From Desulfotignum sp. (lineage in GTDB: Bacteria > Desulfobacterota > Desulfobacteria > Desulfobacterales > Desulfobacteraceae): a stretch of DNA of 64,000 nucleotides. A program made the translations under genes and the position numbers. Positions 62,908 to 64,000 of this stretch are shown here, one piece after another. The notes beneath the pieces were generated by a model, which saw only the letters and a list, made by a program, of their open reading frames with translations, did not search any database and was not told the DNA's origin. The stretch lies in contig JAABSO010000012.1 in NCBI GenBank assembly GCA_011390335.1, positions 37,017-101,016 on the forward strand. Reading direction: 5' to 3'. Every line of letters starts with the position of its first letter. Position 1 is the first letter of the stretch.

Positions 62908-63690
62908 TTATCGCCGGGCGCCGCAAAGACTGGAAATGAGACCTGCGGTATGGGCGGCCTTTGTTCCAAACGCCTCAAACCTTTCCTGGCCATAGGTGCC
63001 CACCACCACGACAGCTGCTGCAACCGCATTGTGGTGGTCAAAAACAGGTGCGCTCACAGCAGAGGTCCCCGGGGTGCGCCGGCCATTGTCAACGGCATAG
63101 CCGTATTCCCGGCAGAACGCCAATTCTTTGTGCAGTTCTTTTTCATCCAGATCCCTGGTCTCTCCATGAAATAACAACTGGCCGGCATCAAAAATCCTGC
63201 TTTGTTCGTTTTCATTGAGATGGGCGAAAATCGCTTTGCCGTGGGCACCGTGGGTAATGTGCAGGGATTGATTCAGTCTTATGGTCACGGACAATTGATC
63301 ATTTCCATCGTATTTGGCAGCAATGAAAAACTGGTCGTGGCAGATAATCCCCAGAAGAACCGTGGCATTGGTTTCTGCTGCCAGTTTTTGCAGATGAACC
63401 CTGGAAACAGCGGCAAGATCTATTCTTTCCATGGCTTTTTGTGCCAGGGGCAAAAGCGCGGGTCCCAGGGAATAGGTTTTTGTCATGTCATCCTTGGTGA
63501 CCAGGTCGTACTGCATCAGAGCATTGAGAATGGAAAACCCCTTGCTCTTATGGATGCCGATCTCTTTGCACAGGGTGGTCAGGCTTGTGCCCGCATCATT
63601 TTGTTTCCCAAGGCATATCAGCAATTGTGCGGCCTGATCCACAGCCGGGGCATTGGAGCGGTAGGCAGATGGTTTTTTTTCAACAGTCAT
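62908..63690 (-). CDS. IclR-family transcriptional regulator
   Basis: The 260-residue protein has an N-terminal winged helix (VDQAAQLLICLG, TSLTTLCKEIGIHKSKGFSILNAL) and the IclR effector-binding domain (LSVTIRLNQSLHITHGAHGKAIFA, FCREYGYAVDNGRRTPGTSAVSAPVFD). IclR proteins control aromatic and other catabolic operons. The ATG at 63690 is chosen as the start. The strong palindrome at 63717-63749 lies 27 bases upstream and is a likely autoregulatory operator. The molybdenum oxidoreductase genes follow on the same strand. Confidence 0.92.
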   Translation of the reverse strand: MTVEKKPSAYRSNAPAVDQAAQLLICLGKQNDAGTSLTTLCKEIGIHKSKGFSILNALMQYDLVTKDDMTKTYSLGPALLPLAQKAMERIDLAAVSRVHLQKLAAETNATVLLGIICHDQFFIAAKYDGNDQLSVTIRLNQSLHITHGAHGKAIFAHLNENEQSRIFDAGQLLFHGETRDLDEKELHKELAFCREYGYAVDNGRRTPGTSAVSAPVFDHHNAVAAAVVVVGTYGQERFEAFGTKAAHTAGLISSLCGARR

Positions 63691-63716
63691 TTGCACCGTC
63701 TTTTGTTTGTTAATTA

Positions 63717-63749
63717 TTTCATATACAGAACACAATTCTGTATATGAAA
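63717..63749. promoter_or_regulatory. IclR operator candidate, perfect 14-bp inverted repeat
   Basis: TTTCATATACAGAA (63717-63730) and TTCTGTATATGAAA (63736-63749) are exact inverted arms around CACAA, just upstream of the IclR gene. A related half-site TCTGTATATGA lies at 63850-63860. Both are in the promoter region of the minus-strand operon. Confidence 0.7.
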
Positions 63750-63765
63750 ACAGAGAACAGGGCAT

Positions 63766-64000
63766 GTGTCAAGAAAAAAAGATGGAAACACGGCAAATTT
63801 GTTCTCATCTCCATGCGCTGGATCAGGCCTGGCGATATGCCTGATCAAATCTGTATATGATGGTTTTGTGGCCGCTGTGTGCAGCAAGCTGAATATATTT
63901 TGCTGGATTTCAATAAAAAGCAGCTGATTATCAGTTGATCCGCCCTGTAAAAGGTGTTATGAAAATTTGAGCTCAGCCTTGAATTACTCAATATTGGTTT
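63766..64000. other. Intergenic end of window with one hairpin
   Basis: GATCAGGC/GCCTGATC (63821-63846, 10-base loop) is the only structure seen besides the operator half-site. No gene was recognised in this stretch. Confidence 0.5.

Overview
This window looks like a chromosomal segment of an anaerobic, sulfate-reducing member of the Desulfobacteraceae, of the Desulfotignum/Desulfobacula/Desulfobacter type. That is inferred from gene content: a methylene-tetrahydrofolate reductase cluster of the Wood-Ljungdahl type with HdrA and MvhD partners, three selenoproteins read through UGA, a non-pyrrolysine MttB-family methyltransferase, and several molybdoenzymes. I saw no rRNA, tRNA or CRISPR array. 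The genus is not proven.

Layout. 0-5 kb: the 3' end of lon, then a methyl-cycle group (PfkB nucleoside kinase facing metK-ahcY). 5-11.2 kb: a minus-strand operon for an NrtABC/SsuABC-like transporter that also carries two cytoplasmic solute-binding-domain proteins, one of them fused to a CheY-like receiver. 11.4-18 kb: UbiB-like kinase, phasin-like protein, acyl-CoA dehydrogenase, a metallo-beta-lactamase-fold protein and an AmpG-like permease. 18.2-24.8 kb: Sec-HdrA (with a GltD-like insertion and a second HdrA module), Sec-MvhD, MetV and MetF. 24.9-26 kb: YebG and a minus-strand SelW-like selenoprotein of 75 residues. 26.2-32.3 kb: an A2-type cytochrome c oxidase operon with DUF2231, DOMON, Sco, subunits I-III-IV-II and a prenyltransferase, followed by msrA. 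32.9-36 kb: a eukaryote-like arginine kinase with a small Cys-rich partner, TetR and DJ-1. 36.5-48.9 kb: gpsA, a tautomerase, yqeC-mocA (molybdenum hydroxylase maturation), a gamma-carbonic-anhydrase-like protein, glnS, an MttB homologue, a GAF protein, cysS and ispF. 49-54 kb: a sulfur-trafficking cassette (two YeeE/YedE proteins plus an MBL-rhodanese fusion) bordered by debris (antitoxin, transposase, GNAT and exported-protein fragments). 54-63.8 kb: an FAD protein, a thioesterase, an IorAB-type molybdenum hydroxylase, a phage-holin-like protein, and an IclR-controlled bis-MGD oxidoreductase with its ferredoxin subunit.

How it fits together. The HdrA-MvhD-MetV-MetF block should form one soluble complex that moves electrons between NAD(P)H or ferredoxin and methylene-THF. 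The three selenoprotein genes each have a small hairpin about 20-22 nt after the UGA. YqeC and MocA could mature the IorAB-type enzyme located 18 kb away. The oxidase, MsrA, DJ-1 and sulfur-handling genes suggest exposure to oxygen or reactive sulfur species.

Two families of dispersed non-coding repeats link separate intergenic regions: a roughly 85-bp family at about 5.1, 40.8 and 46.8 kb, and a heptamer/REP-like family at about 1 and 36.4 kb.
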